From: Chthonomonas sp. UBA1950
GTDB taxonomy: Bacteria > Armatimonadota > Fimbriimonadia > Fimbriimonadales > Fimbriimonadaceae
Direction of reading: 5' to 3'
Assembly (NCBI GenBank): GCA_002336105.1
Contig: DDEQ01000020.1
Location: 37,452-101,451 of the forward strand
Length of the DNA stretch: 64,000 bases
Positions 61,871 through 64,000 of the stretch are shown here, one piece after another. Under the pieces are notes generated by a model. The model was not told where the DNA came from. It did not search any database and saw only the letters and a program-made list of their open reading frames with translations. A program made the position numbers and the translations under genes. Within the stretch, counting starts at the first letter, position 1. Every line of letters starts with the position of its first letter.

Positions 61871-64000
61871 GTGTCTGAAAGCCGAATTGATCATTTGAAA
61901 ACGCTCCGAGTAGCCAACTACGACGTTGCATTTGCCACCGCATTTGGAACGCTAGTCGCTGGCCCATTTTTGGTCGGTTTTGTTCAGAGCCTGAATGGTT
62001 CAGCGCTCGAGCTCAATATCTTGTCCGCTGTTCCTAGTCTTTTGGGAATCCTTCAATTACCAGGGGCAATTTGGGGGCGCGGTTTCAAGAGCTACAAAAA
62101 GTTCGTGATGCCTAGCGCGATTACTTGGCGCGCGTTCTATATTCCGTTCGCATTTCTACCACTGCTACCCTGGCCGAATGAATTCAGGCTTGCGGTTATT
62201 TTCCTAAGCGTCATATTGGCTTCGATTGGAGCCATGCTTACAGGCTCGATCTATAACGACTGGCTTGCAGAAATGGTGCCAGCCGACAGCCGTGGCTACT
62301 ATTTCAGCCGCAGAAGCGCTATTGCAACGATCACTGGTGCCTTTATCGGCATCGTTGGGGCGTTCATTTTAGATGCGTTCAAGAAAGCAAATCTAGAGGC
62401 AAAAGGTTTCAGCGTTGTCTTTAGCATCGGAGTCGTTTGCGCGGCGATATCGCTTTCGTTCTTTGTTCGAATGCGAGATGTCGAACGCAAAAACCCGATC
62501 AAGCAAGGGCTAAAAGAGGGAATTGCTAACCTTGCCAACCCCTTTAGAGATCGTGAATATCGTCAAGTGTTGGTTTTCCTTGGCGTTACGATGTTCGCCC
62601 AAACCTTCGCGGGGAACCTGTTCGCCGCGTTCGGATTGAAAACCCTTAACCTTGATTACAAGATTATCCAGGGTGCGGGATTCATGCACGCACTTGGCAC
62701 TGTCGTGTTCTTTAGGCTTTGGGGCTTCGTGAGCGACAAATACGGAAACAAGCCTGTGTTAGCGCTGACATCAATCATGTTGTCGCTGAATCCAATTCCG
62801 TGGATGCTGTGCAAACCTGGCAATCACACACTCGATTCCATTATTTTGCTGAGCAGTCACCCATTGATGGCGCTTGGCTGGAGTGGTTGGAGTTTGTGCC
62901 AGTTCAATATTATGTTGGCTACCGCCAAGCCCGCTGAAAGAGCTTCCTATATGGGCGCTGGAATGGCGCTATCTGCACTCGTTGGCGGCGTCTCGCCCAT
63001 CACAGGAGCGCTCGTTTTTGATCAATTGCGAGGCGGATTCAGCGAAGAGGTCGCCTACAAGACTGTTTTTGGGTTGAGCGTCGTCCTTCGTCTGATCGCT
63101 GCGGTCTATGTTTTGCCGATCAAAGAAGCGGGCTCAAGACCGATCAAAGATGCGTTTAACGATCTGCGAAACGTAAGCCCCAAAGGGATGAAAGCGATGC
63201 GGACCCTTGCTCAAAGTACCGATACCACCGAAATTGAGAATGCCATCGACGCGGTCGGTAATAAACGAGTGAATCTCGCTTCAGACGCGATCATCAAAGC
63301 GCTTCATGATCCACAACCTCGAGTTCGTCGAAGAGCTGCTGACGCACTAGCCAAGCTTGATGACCCACGTGCCATCGGTGAGCTGATTCATCAGATCGAT
63401 GAACATCCTGATCTGATTGAAGAAGAGACTGTTCGGGCATTAGGGCGAATTGGTGATGCGAGGGCCATTCCGGCTCTCCAAAAGAGCCTAGAAAGTCCAA
63501 GATCGATCATCAGACGTGCTTCGGCTCACGCTTTGGGCCGCATCCTTTCTGCCGAAGGGGTCTCCAATCCCAAAGCGACTCAATCACTGATTTGGTATGC
63601 CGGAGATCCTCACGATCCCGACCTTCGCCGCGCCGCATTGCAGGCCCTGAGAGATTCGCGAATAACCGAAGCTGAGCCGACGATTATCCAATGCTTGATG
63701 GATTCATCTCCGAGTGTTAGGATTGCGGCTGCGGAAGCGGTTGCCGAAATGCGTCTTCGCGCCGCTAGACCCACTCTTCTTCAAGCGCTTCAAACGTACA
63801 GTGATGAGGCTTCGGCTGAAGTTGCTTATGCGCTTGGCTCAGTTGGAGTGAAGGAAGATGTGAAACCGATCCTTGCCGAAGCGCAAAAGTCCGTTTCTAT
63901 CATCACGCGTCGCCGTTGCTTACTCGGGGTAGCACGCCTTCTTGACGTCGAAGCGGAATCCTATCGGCTGATGTTACTGGAAGGGATGGCACGGGACCAA
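61871..64000 (+). CDS. MFS transporter fused to HEAT repeats (cut by window edge)
   Basis: From GTG at 61871 the frame stays open for 710 codons to the last base, so the gene continues past the right edge. Residues about 10-420 form an MFS transporter (VAFATAFGTLVAGPFLVGFV, LLGILQLPGAIWGRGFKSYK, TGSIYNDWLAEMVPADSRGY, GFVSDKYGNKPVLALTSIML), with roughly twelve hydrophobic segments. Residues about 440-710 are HEAT/PBS-lyase repeats (IKALHDPQPRVRRRAADALA, VRALGRIGDARAIPALQKSL, LRRAALQALRDSRI, VRIAAAEAVAEMRLRAARPT). An MFS with a HEAT tail is unusual. Divergent from the response regulator gene with 77 bases between. The substrate is not identifiable. Confidence 0.85.
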   Translation, partial: MSESRIDHLKTLRVANYDVAFATAFGTLVAGPFLVGFVQSLNGSALELNILSAVPSLLGILQLPGAIWGRGFKSYKKFVMPSAITWRAFYIPFAFLPLLPWPNEFRLAVIFLSVILASIGAMLTGSIYNDWLAEMVPADSRGYYFSRRSAIATITGAFIGIVGAFILDAFKKANLEAKGFSVVFSIGVVCAAISLSFFVRMRDVERKNPIKQGLKEGIANLANPFRDREYRQVLVFLGVTMFAQTFAGNLFAAFGLKTLNLDYKIIQGAGFMHALGTVVFFRLWGFVSDKYGNKPVLALTSIMLSLNPIPWMLCKPGNHTLDSIILLSSHPLMALGWSGWSLCQFNIMLATAKPAERASYMGAGMALSALVGGVSPITGALVFDQLRGGFSEEVAYKTVFGLSVVLRLIAAVYVLPIKEAGSRPIKDAFNDLRNVSPKGMKAMRTLAQSTDTTEIENAIDAVGNKRVNLASDAIIKALHDPQPRVRRRAADALAKLDDPRAIGELIHQIDEHPDLIEEETVRALGRIGDARAIPALQKSLESPRSIIRRASAHALGRILSAEGVSNPKATQSLIWYAGDPHDPDLRRAALQALRDSRITEAEPTIIQCLMDSSPSVRIAAAEAVAEMRLRAARPTLLQALQTYSDEASAEVAYALGSVGVKEDVKPILAEAQKSVSIITRRRCLLGVARLLDVEAESYRLMLLEGMARDQ

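Overview
The window most resembles a chromosome segment of an Armatimonadota bacterium of the Fimbriimonadia type (inference). Grounds: three pseudopilins with a near-identical N-terminal helix ([20 protein letters not shown]) ending in FPVFAQAK, a PEP-CTERM protein, a PafA-type Pup/UBact ligase, a B12-dependent ribonucleotide reductase and roughly balanced G+C. No rRNA, tRNA, CRISPR array, insertion sequence or prophage was found.

Layout. 1-15.7 kb: phosphomannomutase (cut by the left edge), DUF1501 protein, CelD-like acetyltransferase, M16 protease, prmC, jag/khpB, S41 protease, a Cys/Met PLP enzyme, a PEP-CTERM protein, a metal-binding YHS protein, dxs, a response regulator and rpsO. 15.8-20.4 kb: cassette A (glycosidase-like protein, lipoprotein, pseudopilin, divergent GntR/LacI regulator), lying between rpsO and pnp, which are neighbours in many bacteria. 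20.5-30.4 kb: pnp, pyk, M28 peptidase, a membrane EEP protein, guaB and a GH5 glycosidase. 30.5-35.1 kb: cassette B, five overlapping genes (regulator, pseudopilin, lipoprotein, glycosidase-like protein, GH28-like beta-helix protein). 35.1-39.8 kb: pafA-like ligase, cyclophilin, a YbaY/META protein and tuf. 39.8-42 kb: a small accessory patch with an Mrr endonuclease, a gene broken by an in-frame TAG, and two strong inverted repeats. 42-46.5 kb: nrdJ and nrdR with two NrdR-box-like palindromes upstream. 46.6-51.5 kb: a pilin-less protein with a pseudopilin-like C-terminus and a three-gene ABC-2 export operon. 51.5-54.8 kb: rpiB, tkt and tal. 54.8-64 kb: DUF2207 protein, tandem-GNAT plus PIG-L pair, cassette C (pseudopilin and lipoprotein), a C45-like hydrolase coupled to a response regulator, and an MFS-HEAT fusion cut by the right edge.

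The most interesting pattern is the pseudopilin plus small lipoprotein module, present three times. Twice it sits with its own GntR/LacI sugar-type regulator and predicted glycan-degrading enzymes. Each copy has a different repeat or dyad in its core promoter. I read these as substrate-specific cassettes for sensing, capturing and cleaving glycans at the cell surface, feeding central carbon metabolism; this is a hypothesis. The pilus assembly machinery is not in the window.
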